Counted from the first letter of the stretch, positions 44,911 through 54,578 are shown. The stretch: DNA of 64,000 nt from JACMLD01 sp038229695 (GCA_038229695.1 JBBROE010000007.1:4238-68237); one strand, 5' to 3'. Notes: generated by a model from the letters alone, not told the origin. Numbers and translations are program-made.

Positions 44911-46482
44911 TTAATGTTTAAAATGGCGCAGCCCGGTGATCACCATGGCCAGGTTATTGGCCTTGCAATAGTCGATTGAATCGCCATCTCTTATTGAACC
45001 GCCCGGCTGGATGAAAGCCGTTACGCCCGCTGCATGGGCAAGCTGTACGCAATCATTAAACGGAAAAAACGCATCGCTGGCCAGTACGGCACCGGTGAGG
45101 TCAAGGTTGAACTGCCTGGCTTTTTCGACGGCCTGGCGAAGGGCGTCTATACGGCTGGTTTGTCCACACCCCTTGCCGATGAGCTGTTTATTTTTTACCA
45201 GGGCGATGGCATTACTCTTCAGGTTCTTACACACCAGGTTTCCAAAAATAAGGTCAGCATTCTCCGCTGCGGTGGTTTCCCGCCCGCCCGTTTCTTTCCA
45301 TTCTTTGTAGTTGCCATTATCGGTATCCTGAACAAGTATACCGTTTAGGAGTGACCGAAACTGCTGTTTATGCGCCGCCGGGGCTCTGTACTGCAGCAGG
45401 ATACGGTTCTTTTTGGATTGCAGCATTTTAAGTGCCTCCTGTTCAAAATCAGGCGCAATCAGCACCTCGAAAAACAGTTCACTGATGGCAGTTGCCGTCG
45501 CGGCATCAACAGGTGCATTGGTGACCAGTACGCCGCCAAATGCGCTCTCGCGATCGCCGGCTATGGCTGCATCCCAGGCCTCTTTCACCGTTGGTCTTGA
45601 CGCAATCCCGCAAACATTGGTGTGCTTGATAATGGCAAACACCACGCCTTCCCTGCTAATACCGTTAGAAAGGGGCAGGGGAAACTCCTGGATAAGTTGC
45701 ATGGCGGCATCGGAATCCACCAGGTTATTGTACGATAATTCTTTACCATGTAACTGGCTGAAGAGCGTACTGTTGTCACCGTAGAAGACACCTGACTGGT
45801 GCGGGTTCTCCCCATAGCGAAGCGGCGCCGGGTGATCGGCGGAAGCCAGGAAATACTCCGACGGACCTGGATTAAAATACCGGGCAATGGCAACATCGTA
45901 ATGGGCCACAATGTTAAAGGCCTTTGCCGCAAATGTCCTGCGCTGATCCATGGTAGTGGTACCCTCCTGAGCCTGCAGGAGCTTTGTGAGCGGCAGGTAT
46001 TGATCTTTTGCCGCAACCACCACCACATCCCTGAAATTTTTGGCAGCCGCCCTGATCATGGACGGTCCGCCCACATCAATTTTTTCAATCACAAGCTGAG
46101 CAGCCTCTTCTGCGGTGCCGCTGTATCCGGCAGAGCGGGTGAGTGACAGCGTTTCTTCAAAAGGGTAAAGATCGACCACCACCAGGTCCATCGCGGGAAT
46201 TTTATAATCGTGCATTTCCGTCACATCAGTTTCATTGCCCCTTCGTGCCAGTATACCGCCGAAAACTGACGGGTGAAGTGTTTTCACCCGGCCGCCAAGG
46301 ATGGAGGGATAACCGGTAAGATTTTCCACCGGGATCACCGGGATATTAAGTTTTTCGATAAACGACTGCGTTCCGCCTGTGCTGTAGAGCGTAACGCCGT
46401 TTTCATGTAACTGCTGAACAAGGGGTTCCAGCCCGTCTTTATAAAATACGGAAATGAGGGCGGCCTGAATTTTCTTCTCCAT
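44911..46482 (-). CDS. purH: Bifunctional AICAR transformylase / IMP cyclohydrolase
   Basis: Catalyses the last two steps of purine synthesis: formylation of AICAR with 10-formyl-THF, then ring closure to IMP. 523 aa, the usual length. The N-terminal MGS-like cyclohydrolase domain has ALISVFYKDGLEPLVQQL, LYSTGGTQSF, TGYPSILGGRVKTLHPSVFG and DLVVVDLYPFEETL. The transformylase domain carries LRYGENPHQSGVFYGD, KELSYNNLVDSDAAMQLIQE, IKHTNVCGIA with the Lys-His catalytic pair, and the C-terminal SDAFFPFNDCVQLAHAAGVT and GGSIRDGDSIDYC. It has its own promoter, which lies inside the 3' part of comEC. Confidence 0.97.
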   Translation of the reverse strand: MEKKIQAALISVFYKDGLEPLVQQLHENGVTLYSTGGTQSFIEKLNIPVIPVENLTGYPSILGGRVKTLHPSVFGGILARRGNETDVTEMHDYKIPAMDLVVVDLYPFEETLSLTRSAGYSGTAEEAAQLVIEKIDVGGPSMIRAAAKNFRDVVVVAAKDQYLPLTKLLQAQEGTTTMDQRRTFAAKAFNIVAHYDVAIARYFNPGPSEYFLASADHPAPLRYGENPHQSGVFYGDNSTLFSQLHGKELSYNNLVDSDAAMQLIQEFPLPLSNGISREGVVFAIIKHTNVCGIASRPTVKEAWDAAIAGDRESAFGGVLVTNAPVDAATATAISELFFEVLIAPDFEQEALKMLQSKKNRILLQYRAPAAHKQQFRSLLNGILVQDTDNGNYKEWKETGGRETTAAENADLIFGNLVCKNLKSNAIALVKNKQLIGKGCGQTSRIDALRQAVEKARQFNLDLTGAVLASDAFFPFNDCVQLAHAAGVTAFIQPGGSIRDGDSIDYCKANNLAMVITGLRHFKH

Positions 46483-46547
46483 GATGTCTGGTTAATACCG
46501 GGGTGTAAAAAAGCAACCGCGGCTAAACTAGCCAGCGGCCGGAGGCG

Positions 46548-46577
46548 CAAAATTATACTAATCCATAGTCATCACAA
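46548..46577 (-). promoter_or_regulatory. purH: Promoter of purH
   Basis: On the minus strand TTG at 46577-46575 (within TTTTG), a 19-bp spacer, and TAATTTTG at 46555-46548 make an almost perfect Bacteroidota promoter. It is 66 nt before the purH start and lies in the last codons of comEC and the spacer. I judge this the best promoter match in the window. Confidence 0.62.
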
Positions 46578-48647
46578 AAGCCCCGTTATCCACGGTGCTG
46601 TGGCAGTGCCACCCCAGCATCTGCGCTTTTTCTTTCCACTTATGCACTTTATAGGCGGAGTTCGACCCGTCTAGACCAGGTTCCTGCAGGCAAAGACAGC
46701 CGCCAGCCGGTCCAAATCCGCTGAAGCGCTGCCGGTAATTACCAACAAATCCACTTTCATCCTGCCGGGGCCGGGAGGCAGCTGGAAATTGCTGTCTACC
46801 ATGATGATCACCCGGTGGCGGAAAAGGTAAGCGGGTGCGGCGATCACCAGGCCGGGAAGGGAGGGGGCGGGTTCGGTCCGGTATAACAGCCTCGCCGGAG
46901 CGATCGCCTGCTTTATCAGATCCGGATCCTGTTGCAGTGCGGTGTCGCCAACGGGGAAACACTTACGCCCGGCGATGAAGTCCAGCGCAGTATGCCGGGG
47001 AAAGTTATAGACTACCAGCGCATGAGCAGATGAACAGCGGAAGAAACCAGCCGCGCGGATACAGCAGCAGGCTAACAGGCAGGAATAACCGTAAAACAGG
47101 AATGGACGGTAGCGGTGGCGGGTAAATACATAAAGCCCGGTTATGCCACCATACAGAAGGGCTACCTGCCAGGCATTAATGTGCAGGGGTGACCACAAAG
47201 AAAAAGGTAACTTTTCAATGTGCCCGATATAGCGGTTCATCAGCGCAATCATAAAATGGAGCAGTAACCCCGCGGGCATGGCCACCACCGGCAGGAAAGA
47301 AACCAGGCAGAGCCCACTCAGCAGCAGTATAATTAACCCAGACAATGGCACCGCCACCATATTGCTGAGCAGAAAGAATACGGGGAACTGCTGGAAATGA
47401 AAAATGCAAAGCGGCGCCGTCAGCAATTGTGCGGCGGTGCTGACCGCTACCAGTTGCCAGATCCCGCGCAGGATTTTATTCGAAAATATTAACTGCCGCG
47501 TTAGCCGTGCGCTGAACAAAACGATACTGAGCACGGCGGCAAAAGAGAGCTGGAAGCCCGCGTCACCCAGCCAGGCCGGATGTATACAAAGCAGCACCAG
47601 CGCCGCAACCGCAAGTGAATTGTATATCACGGTTCTCCTCTTGACAGCTTGACCCGCGATGATACAGGTAAACATGACGGCAGCGCGGAGTATCGATGCC
47701 CCGCCACCGGCCATCAGTGAAAATACCCATAGCCCGGCAACGAGCAGAAACGGCACGGCGGGCGCGGTTACCCGGTTTCGTTTCAGGGGAACAAGGGCCA
47801 TATTCAGCAGCCAGTATATAAGTGCCAGGTGCATGCCTGAAATAGCGATGATGTGCACCACGCCGGTACTGCTGTATGATCTGACCAGTGCTTTATCCAG
47901 GTCATTTTTATAACCCAGCAACAGCGCTTCGGCAAGACCGGCCTCCTTCTTTCCGGGGATGTAACGCGTCAATATGCCAAGCAGGGTTTCTCTTGAAATA
48001 AAAATAAAGCGCCGGAGTGGATTGATGGCCGCCTCCCGCAATACCCGGTAGTCTGCAGCACCGAGGAATACCTGCCCCGAAATACCCTGCTCGCCGAGAT
48101 AACGGGCATAGTCAAATGCCCCGGGGTTGCCCGGATTATTTACCGGCCCGGGCGGTTTAATAAACAGGACGCGGCTACCCACATGAAGCAGGGATCCGGG
48201 CGTATCGTTTTTAAAATATACCAACAACCGCCCTGAATACACCGCCGCATGACCCGGTAGCTGCAGCCGAATAGATGTCTCTGCCAGCCTACTAGCCGGC
48301 TTCTTCATCAATGGTGCCGTAATAGTGGCGATGATGATTTTATTCTCGCCGTAATGCTGAGTAGGCCATGCGGTGCGGTTTGGGGGATGGCCATACCAGC
48401 CGACGAGGTAGCCAAGCGCAGTGAAAAGCAGGTTGATGACCAGCCCGGATATCCAGCCCAGTTCATATTGCCGGTAATTTTTATTTGCGTTCAGCAGCGG
48501 AGGGAGGGTACACATTACCGGCAGCATCCGCCAACACAAACCAGGTGGCCAGTTAACCTGCTGCTGCAGCATGATGCCGGCTGCGAAGGGCAGGAGTAAA
48601 CGCAGGCTGGGCGCCTGCTTCCACGGGTAAACTTCCTGGTACCGCAT
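46558..48647 (-). CDS. comEC: ComEC/Rec2 competence membrane protein, interrupted by a -1 frameshift near the C-terminus
   Basis: Inner-membrane DNA-uptake channel. The main frame (48647 to 46671) gives 658 aa: an N-terminal DUF4131-like part (LRLLLPFAAGIML), then the ComEC core with STGVVHIIAISGMHLALIYW and GGGASILRAAVMFTCIIAG, and many helices. There is no metallo-beta-lactamase domain, as is common in Bacteroidota. The frame ends in FACRNLV followed by TAG at 46671-46673. Shifting by -1 at the codon before the stop gives LDGSNSAYKVHKWKEKAQ, then HCHSTVDNGAFVMTMD, which is the tail I expect for this family, ending at 46558. Joined, the protein has about 696 aa. No slippery heptamer is visible. 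It is either a true one-base deletion or a sequencing error; the C-terminal 38 residues are lost as sequenced. Confidence 0.85.
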
Positions 48648-48746
48648 GGGTTAAGGTATTTTTATTCATGGTGCTTGTGAAGCGGATTTCCCCCGCTGGC
48701 AATGTTATTTAATCGTGTTCTTGGTGCTGTTTGTACCGGCCCGCGT

Positions 48747-48754
48747 TAACTTTA
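48747..48754 (+). promoter_or_regulatory. Candidate -7 element for the YncE-phosphoesterase gene
   Basis: TAACTTTA lies 19 nt before the start codon and matches TAnnTTTG except for the last base. The nearest upstream TTG is 23 bp away, slightly outside the usual spacing. Confidence 0.3.
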
Positions 48755-48773
48755 CCCCTCAATCAAACAACAC

Positions 48774-51203
48774 ATGACAAAAACACTGACCTGGCCCGGC
48801 GCTTTATTGCTGGCCGTATTCATGATATCTCATGCCGGCGCGCAGGTGGCGGAAACGGTTAAACTTTCCAATGGATGGTCCCTCACCCCGGCGGGCAAAC
48901 ACCTGCAGCTGGGCGATTTGCCGCTGAATATTGCCGTGTCGGCAAACGGGAAATATATGGCGGTGACCAACAACGGCCAGAGTACCCAAAGTATCCAGCT
49001 GATCGATCCGCAGGCGGAAAAAATACTGGACAGCATCAACATCGCGAAGAGCTGGTATGGGCTCGCTTTCAGCCCGGATGGTAGAAAATTATATGCTTCC
49101 GGTGGTAATGACAACTGGATCCTCCAATATGCCGTCATCAACAACAGACTGGTGCTGCAGGACAGTATCCTCCTGGGTAAGAAATGGCCGGAGCATATTT
49201 CTCCTGCCGGCCTTGCCATCAACCCCGGGAGGCAGGTGATGTACGTGGTGACCAAAGAAAACAACATGCTTTATATCGTGGATATGAAGTCGAAAACCGT
49301 AACGAAACAATTACCGCTTGGCGGGGAAGGCTTTACCTGCCTGCTTTCGGGAGACAGGAAAGAATTGTACATCAGCTGCTGGGGCTGTGATAAGATCATT
49401 ATACTGAATACAGCCACCAATGAATTCTCAGGTGAAGTGGCAGTCGGCGATAACCCCAATGCCCTGTGCCTCGCCGGGCGCGGTAAAATACTTTATGTAG
49501 CCAATGCCAACGACAACAGTGTTTCGGTTATTGATGTGGCCCGGAGAAAGGTGATTGAAACATTGCAGACTGCGCTGTACGCCGGCGCGCCAAGTGGCTC
49601 CACCACCAATGGGCTGGCGCTGAGTGCCGATGAAAAAACTTTGTATATCGCGAATGCCGATAACAATTGCCTGGCTGTTTTTGATGTGAGTAAGCCCGGT
49701 GGCAGTAAAAGCAGGGGTTTTATCCCCGTGGGGTGGTATCCTACTTGCGTGGCCGTGCAGGGAAAAAGAATTTTTGTGAGCAACGGCAAGGGATTTACGT
49801 CACTCGCCAATCCATACGGGCCCAACCCGATCCGCAAAAAAGAAGAAGTGATCTTCCAGGGAGGTGACAGGAGTAAACCGGTGGATGTGCAATATATCGG
49901 AGGATTGTTCAGGGGAACACTGAGCATCATTCCCGAACCTTCGGCGGACCAGCTCGCCAGGTATACAAAAATGGTGTACAGCAACACGCCCTACACAAAA
50001 GAAAAAGAAACGGTTACGGCAGGAGAAAAAGGGAATCCTGTTCCGATGAAAACGGGAGACGCTTCCCCGATCAAATATGTATTTTATATCATTAAGGAAA
50101 ACCGTACCTACGACCAGGTGCTGGGTGACATTAAAAAAGGCAACGGCGATCCCGGCCTGGTGTTGTTTGGCGAAAACATTACGCCCAACCTCCATAAACT
50201 GGCCAATCAATTTGTGTTGCTGGATAATTTTTATGTAGATGCAGAAGTGAGTATGGACGGTCACAACTGGAGTATGGGTGCCTACGCAACGGATTACATC
50301 GAGAAAACCTGGCCGACCAGCTATGGCGGCAGGGGAGGTGTATACGACGGCGAAGGCAACCGCGCAATTGCGAATAATAAGAATGGGTTTATCTGGAACC
50401 AGTGCCAGCGGGCCGGCGTCAGCTATCGCACCTACGGCGAGTTCGCTGACAATGCCAGGCCCAACATCTCCATTTTGAAAGATCATGTTTGCCCTTACTA
50501 CCATGGATTTAACCTTGCCTACCGGGATACCAGCAGGGTAAACGAGTGGATACAGGAATTTGATTCACTGGTGGCAACCGGCAGTGTTCCGCATTTCAAC
50601 ACCGTGCGGCTGGGTAACGATCATACGGAAGGACTGAAAAAAGGACGCCCGACCCCTTATGCTCACCTCGCAGACAACGACCTGGCGGTGGGGATGTTTG
50701 TTGAGCACCTCAGCAAAAGCCCGATATGGAAAGAAAGCGTAGTGTTCGTGCTGGAAGACGATGCGCAGAACGGGTCGGACCATGTGGACGCCCATCGCAG
50801 CACGGCCTATGTCGCCGGCGGATTTGTAAAAAGAGATTTTGTAGACCATACCCCGTATTCCACCTCCTCGATGCTCAGGACCATCGAACTGATCCTGGGG
50901 ATGCCCCCGATGACGCAGTACGATGCGGCTGCTGTACCGATGTACAATTCGTTCATGCCCACACCCGACACCCGTGCGTTCGTGACGGTAGCGCCAAAGG
51001 TGGACTTCAACCAGAAAAATGTGGCGCTCAATGAATGGCAGCGGCGGTCAGAAAAATTCAACCTGGCGAGGGAAGATGCCGTGCCGGATTTGGAATTCAA
51101 CTATGTGCTCTGGCATGGTCTTAAAGGCAGTGATGTGCCATTTCCCGCACCGAAAAGGGCGGCCTTTGTGCAGCCGGTACCGCAAAAAGATGAAGACGAC
51201 TGA
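48774..51203 (+). CDS. YncE-type beta-propeller fused to a phosphoesterase (alkaline phosphatase superfamily)
   Basis: Secreted two-domain protein, 809 aa, with a signal peptide (MTKTLTWPGALLLAVFMISH, cut after GAQ). Residues about 40-360 form a YncE-like propeller with NHL/PQQ-type blades, such as GLAFSPDGRKLYASGG, ALCLAGRGKILYVANANDN and LALSADEKTLYIANAD. From about 425 a phosphoesterase domain (PF04185 type) begins with YVFYIIKENRTYDQVLGDI, then NITPNLHKLANQF, SMDGHNWSMGAYATDYIEKT and, late, VFVLEDDAQNGSDHVDAHRS with the metal-binding Asp and His. The family hydrolyses phosphate esters (acid phosphatase or phospholipase C-like); substrate unknown. It is preceded by comEC on the other strand and converges with carB. 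Confidence 0.88.
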   Translation: MTKTLTWPGALLLAVFMISHAGAQVAETVKLSNGWSLTPAGKHLQLGDLPLNIAVSANGKYMAVTNNGQSTQSIQLIDPQAEKILDSINIAKSWYGLAFSPDGRKLYASGGNDNWILQYAVINNRLVLQDSILLGKKWPEHISPAGLAINPGRQVMYVVTKENNMLYIVDMKSKTVTKQLPLGGEGFTCLLSGDRKELYISCWGCDKIIILNTATNEFSGEVAVGDNPNALCLAGRGKILYVANANDNSVSVIDVARRKVIETLQTALYAGAPSGSTTNGLALSADEKTLYIANADNNCLAVFDVSKPGGSKSRGFIPVGWYPTCVAVQGKRIFVSNGKGFTSLANPYGPNPIRKKEEVIFQGGDRSKPVDVQYIGGLFRGTLSIIPEPSADQLARYTKMVYSNTPYTKEKETVTAGEKGNPVPMKTGDASPIKYVFYIIKENRTYDQVLGDIKKGNGDPGLVLFGENITPNLHKLANQFVLLDNFYVDAEVSMDGHNWSMGAYATDYIEKTWPTSYGGRGGVYDGEGNRAIANNKNGFIWNQCQRAGVSYRTYGEFADNARPNISILKDHVCPYYHGFNLAYRDTSRVNEWIQEFDSLVATGSVPHFNTVRLGNDHTEGLKKGRPTPYAHLADNDLAVGMFVEHLSKSPIWKESVVFVLEDDAQNGSDHVDAHRSTAYVAGGFVKRDFVDHTPYSTSSMLRTIELILGMPPMTQYDAAAVPMYNSFMPTPDTRAFVTVAPKVDFNQKNVALNEWQRRSEKFNLAREDAVPDLEFNYVLWHGLKGSDVPFPAPKRAAFVQPVPQKDEDD

Positions 51204-51223
51204 GCCCGGCAGGGCCGTTAAAT

Positions 51224-51250
51224 AAATAGCCGGCGCTGAGCCGGCTATTT
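51224..51250. terminator. Bidirectional hairpin terminator between the YncE-phosphoesterase gene and carB
   Basis: Perfect 11-bp stem, AAATAGCCGGC (51224-51234) with GCCGGCTATTT (51240-51250), loop GCTGA. The outer A and T pairs make it usable from both directions, but the T-runs are short. Confidence 0.7.
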
Positions 51251-51297
51251 ATGTATGCTGATGTGATGAACTGATTCTTCAGGGATGTCACGACAGC

Positions 51298-54123
51298 TTA
51301 TTTGCTGAGGTACATACTCCGGTCTTTATACAACTGGCGGAAATACGGGTCACGCAGGTCCTTGATAAACCGGATGGCTTCGCCGGTACTTTTCATTTCA
51401 GGGCCGAGTTCTTTATTTACACCCGGAAATTTATTAAAACTGAATACCGGCTCTTTTATCGCGAAGCCTTTCAGTTTTTTCTCCATTTTGAAATCCTTCA
51501 GCATTTTGTCGCCTATCATGATTTTAGTGGCGATGTTGAGGTAGGGAATCTGGTAGGCTTTGGCGATAAATGGCGTCGTTCGGGAAGCCCTGGGGTTGGC
51601 TTCAATCACGAACACATGACCATCCTTGATAGCAAACTGGATGTTGATGAGGCCTTTAATTTTAAGCGCACGGGCGATCTTCTCTGCATATTCTTCCATG
51701 GTATGGACAACCAGCGGGGTAAGGTTAAACTGGGGTAATACCGCATTGCTGTCGCCGCTGTGGATGCCTGCCGGTTCTATATGTTCCATCACCCCCATCA
51801 CATGGAAATCGGTACCATCGAAGATGCCGTCAATTTCGGCTTCCTGGCAGCGATCCAGGAAATGATCCACGAGAATTTTGTTGCCGGGGAGGTGTTTGAG
51901 CAGGCTGACCACAGCGCTTTCCACTTCGTCGTCGTTAATGACGATGCGCATCCGCTGGCCACCGAGTACATAGCTGGGCCGGACCAGTACGGGGTACCCG
52001 ACGCGGTTGGCCACTTCCACCGCTTCATCCACCGTTTCGGCAGTGCCGTAATTCGGGTAAGGTATTTCCAGCTCCTTAAGCATGTCACTAAAGCGTCCCC
52101 GGTCTTCGGCGATGTCCATGCTGTCGAATGAAGTACCGATGATTTTGATGCCCTTGTTATGCAGCCGTTCGGCCAGTTTGAGCGCGGTTTGTCCGCCCAG
52201 CTGAACTATCACCCCTTCCGGTTTTTCATGCTCGATGATCTCCCAGAGATGCTCCCAGTAAACCGGTTCGAAGTAAAGCTTATCTGCCATGTCGAAGTCG
52301 GTAGACACCGTCTCCGGGTTACAGTTGACCATTACCGATTCATAGCCGCATTCCTTTATTGCCAGTAACCCGTGCACACAGCAATAATCAAATTCGATGC
52401 CCTGGCCGATGCGGTTCGGGCCGCTGCCGAGTACAATAATTTTTTTCTTATCGCTCACTTTGCTTTCACTGGCGCCGCTGTTCTCAAAGGTGGAATAGAA
52501 ATAGGGGGTCTTAGCTTCAAACTCTGCACTGCAGGTATCCACCATTTTGAAAACACGCGTGATGCCAGCAGCCTTCCTTTTGGCATACACTTCATCCTCG
52601 GTGCCGTCATTCATGATCTTCGAAATCTGTTCATCGCCGAAGCCGTTTCGCTTGGCTTTTTCCAGTAATAGCAGGGGAAGGTTGTCAAGTTTATAACGGG
52701 CAATTTCTTTTTCGATATCGCAGATCAGTTTGATTTGATTCAGGAACCACCGGTCGATGCCGTTTGTGGCTTTGGAGATCGTAGTCACGGAAACACCAAG
52801 CATCAGGGCATCTTTGATCCGGAAAATGCGGTCCCATTTGGGCGTCTTCAGGTATTCAATCAATTCTTCGGCGTGCATCTGGCTTTTACCATAATAACCC
52901 AGCCCGATGGCGTTATTCTCCAGGCTCTGGCAGGCTTTCTGTACCGCTTCGGTAAAGCTTCTGCCAATGGCCATCACCTCCCCTACGCTTTTCATCTGGA
53001 GGCCGAGGGTGTCATTGGCGCCTTTAAATTTATCAAAATTCCAACGCGGCATTTTTACGATGACGTAATCCAGGGCGGGCTCAAAATAGGCAGATGTGGT
53101 CTGGGTAATCTGATTTTCCAGTTCATCCAGGAAATAGCCGATGGCCAGTTTGGCCGCGATTTTGGCGATCGGGTAGCCGGTGGCTTTGGAAGCCAGTGCC
53201 GAGGAGCGGCTGACACGGGGATTGATTTCGATGGCGATGATTTCTTCGGTATCCGGGTTAAGGGCGAACTGGACGTTGCATCCCCCGGCAAAATTTCCGA
53301 GATCGCGCATCATTTTGATGGCCGTGTTCCGCATCAGCTGGAAGGCGGTATCGCTCAGCGTCATCGCCGGCGCAACAGTGATGGAGTCGCCGGTGTGAAC
53401 GCCCATGGGATCGAAATTTTCCACCGTACAGATGATCACAACGTTATCGTTGGCATCCCTCAATAATTCCAGTTCAAATTCCTTCCAGCCCAAAACGGCC
53501 CTCTCGACCAGTACCTCATGAATGGGCGAGGCCTGGAGACCCCGGTTAAGCGCTTCGTCAAGCTCATCCTTATCATGAACAAACCCGCCGCCCGTGCCCC
53601 CGAGGGTAAACGAAGGGCGGATAACGAGCGGAAAACCGATCTGCTGCGCGAATTCCTTTCCTTCGAGAAAGGAGTTAGCGGTTTTGGCGGTTCCGACCGG
53701 TACATTAATATCAATCATCCACCGGCGGAATTTTTCCCTGTCCTCCGCCTTGTCAATCGCTTTGATATCAACACCGATGAGCCGGACATTATATTTCTGC
53801 CAAATGCCAAGATCTTCAGCCTCCTTCGCCAGGTTGAGCGCCGTCTGGCCCCCCATCGTGGGAAGAACGGCATCAATCTGGTTTTCTTCGAGAATTTGTT
53901 CAATACTTTCAACAGTCAGCGGCAACAGGTACACGCGGTCGGCCATCATGGGGTCGGTCATAATGGTGGCCGGGTTGCTGTTTATCAGTATCACTTTTAT
54001 TCCCTCTTCCCGCAAACTGCGGGCGGCCTGCGTTCCCGCGTAATCGAATTCGCAGGCCTGGCCGATAATGATGGGGCCCGAGCCGATAATCAGGACGCTG
54101 TGTATGGAGGTATCTTTTGGCAT
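51298..54123 (-). CDS. carB: Carbamoyl-phosphate synthase large subunit, short form
   Basis: Makes carbamoyl phosphate from bicarbonate, ammonia (from CarA) and 2 ATP for arginine and pyrimidine synthesis. 941 aa, with two ATP-grasp halves: first IIGSGPIIIGQACEFDYAGT, PTMGGQTALNLA and VLVERAVLGWKEFELELL; second VLGSGPNRIGQGIEFDYCCV, VQLGGQTALKLAERLH and RPSYVLGGQRMRIV. It ends SMYLSK, just after the second synthetase unit, so the C-terminal MGS-like allosteric domain of about 130 residues found in E. coli CarB (1073 aa) is absent. I recall such short CarB forms in many Bacteroidota, so this is probably lineage-typical. Regulation by UMP or ornithine would then be lost. carA is not in the window. 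Confidence 0.96.
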   Translation of the reverse strand: MPKDTSIHSVLIIGSGPIIIGQACEFDYAGTQAARSLREEGIKVILINSNPATIMTDPMMADRVYLLPLTVESIEQILEENQIDAVLPTMGGQTALNLAKEAEDLGIWQKYNVRLIGVDIKAIDKAEDREKFRRWMIDINVPVGTAKTANSFLEGKEFAQQIGFPLVIRPSFTLGGTGGGFVHDKDELDEALNRGLQASPIHEVLVERAVLGWKEFELELLRDANDNVVIICTVENFDPMGVHTGDSITVAPAMTLSDTAFQLMRNTAIKMMRDLGNFAGGCNVQFALNPDTEEIIAIEINPRVSRSSALASKATGYPIAKIAAKLAIGYFLDELENQITQTTSAYFEPALDYVIVKMPRWNFDKFKGANDTLGLQMKSVGEVMAIGRSFTEAVQKACQSLENNAIGLGYYGKSQMHAEELIEYLKTPKWDRIFRIKDALMLGVSVTTISKATNGIDRWFLNQIKLICDIEKEIARYKLDNLPLLLLEKAKRNGFGDEQISKIMNDGTEDEVYAKRKAAGITRVFKMVDTCSAEFEAKTPYFYSTFENSGASESKVSDKKKIIVLGSGPNRIGQGIEFDYCCVHGLLAIKECGYESVMVNCNPETVSTDFDMADKLYFEPVYWEHLWEIIEHEKPEGVIVQLGGQTALKLAERLHNKGIKIIGTSFDSMDIAEDRGRFSDMLKELEIPYPNYGTAETVDEAVEVANRVGYPVLVRPSYVLGGQRMRIVINDDEVESAVVSLLKHLPGNKILVDHFLDRCQEAEIDGIFDGTDFHVMGVMEHIEPAGIHSGDSNAVLPQFNLTPLVVHTMEEYAEKIARALKIKGLINIQFAIKDGHVFVIEANPRASRTTPFIAKAYQIPYLNIATKIMIGDKMLKDFKMEKKLKGFAIKEPVFSFNKFPGVNKELGPEMKSTGEAIRFIKDLRDPYFRQLYKDRSMYLSK

Positions 54124-54156
54124 TTTTTTCAGTGTATTAACCTAAAACAAATTGCG

Positions 54157-54164
54157 CAAAAGTA
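54157..54164 (-). promoter_or_regulatory. carB: Candidate -7 promoter element for carB
   Basis: Minus-strand TACTTTTG, a match to TAnnTTTG, 33 nt before the carB ATG. At the -33 distance CTG is found instead of TTG. Confidence 0.38.
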
Positions 54165-54316
54165 AGGGACTGCAGGAAAACAGCGCCGTTAATTTTCAGG
54201 CAGGATTTCGGGGCAACGCGCCCGGCCGGGGAGCGTTCATGCCGGCCCGACAGACAGGCATGCCTCATCGCTGGCCGACACGGATGGTATACCGGTGGCC
54301 GCCGGGGCTGAACATT

Positions 54317-54341
54317 AAAAAACCCCGGCGAACGGCCGGGG
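54317..54341 (-). terminator. Rho-independent terminator of the 71-aa gene
   Basis: On the minus strand CCCCGGC (54341-54335) pairs with GCCGGGG (54329-54323) around a five-base loop and is followed by six T residues (54322-54317). It stands 22 nt after the stop of the small gene, which supports that gene being transcribed. Confidence 0.85.
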
Positions 54342-54362
54342 TGAACTATGTGAAACTGTCAT

Positions 54363-54578
54363 TCAATTCGTGTGAAAAGACGCCCACTCCACTTCATCCA
54401 GGATCACCTGCCCTTTGCGAATCGCAATTCGCTTCCTGGCAAGCTGCCGTTTTTCATTATATCCGGTTTTCCACTTGTAAACCAGTTTCTGCTTTGCGTC
54501 CTGGCCTTTTACCCAACCTACGAAAGTAGCCACAACCATGACTACGGTGAGTAAAAAGTTCTTGTAAAAATTTTTCAT
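54363..54578 (-). CDS. Small exported protein of unknown function (71 aa)
   Basis: Start at the ATG at 54578, which gives MKNFYKNFLLTVVMVVATFV, a signal peptide or single helix (residues 1-25), cut after about VKGQ. The mature part is basic: DAKQKLVYKWKTGYNEKRQL, then ARKRIAIRKGQVILDEVEWA, ending SFHTN. No family is recognised. The longer frame from 54788 would place this helix in the middle of the chain, so the short form is preferred. A clear terminator follows, which favours a real gene. It lies between carB and the M23 gene on the minus strand with a 285-nt spacer to its upstream neighbour. Confidence 0.6.
   Translation of the reverse strand: MKNFYKNFLLTVVMVVATFVGWVKGQDAKQKLVYKWKTGYNEKRQLARKRIAIRKGQVILDEVEWASFHTN

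Noticed and set aside
46558..46962. Independent 134-codon gene after comEC
   Set aside because: Only its last 38 residues resemble a protein family, and that is the ComEC tail; the rest is an alternate frame of comEC.
52735..53466. 243-codon plus-strand frame opposite carB
   Set aside because: Antisense shadow with no recognisable domain.
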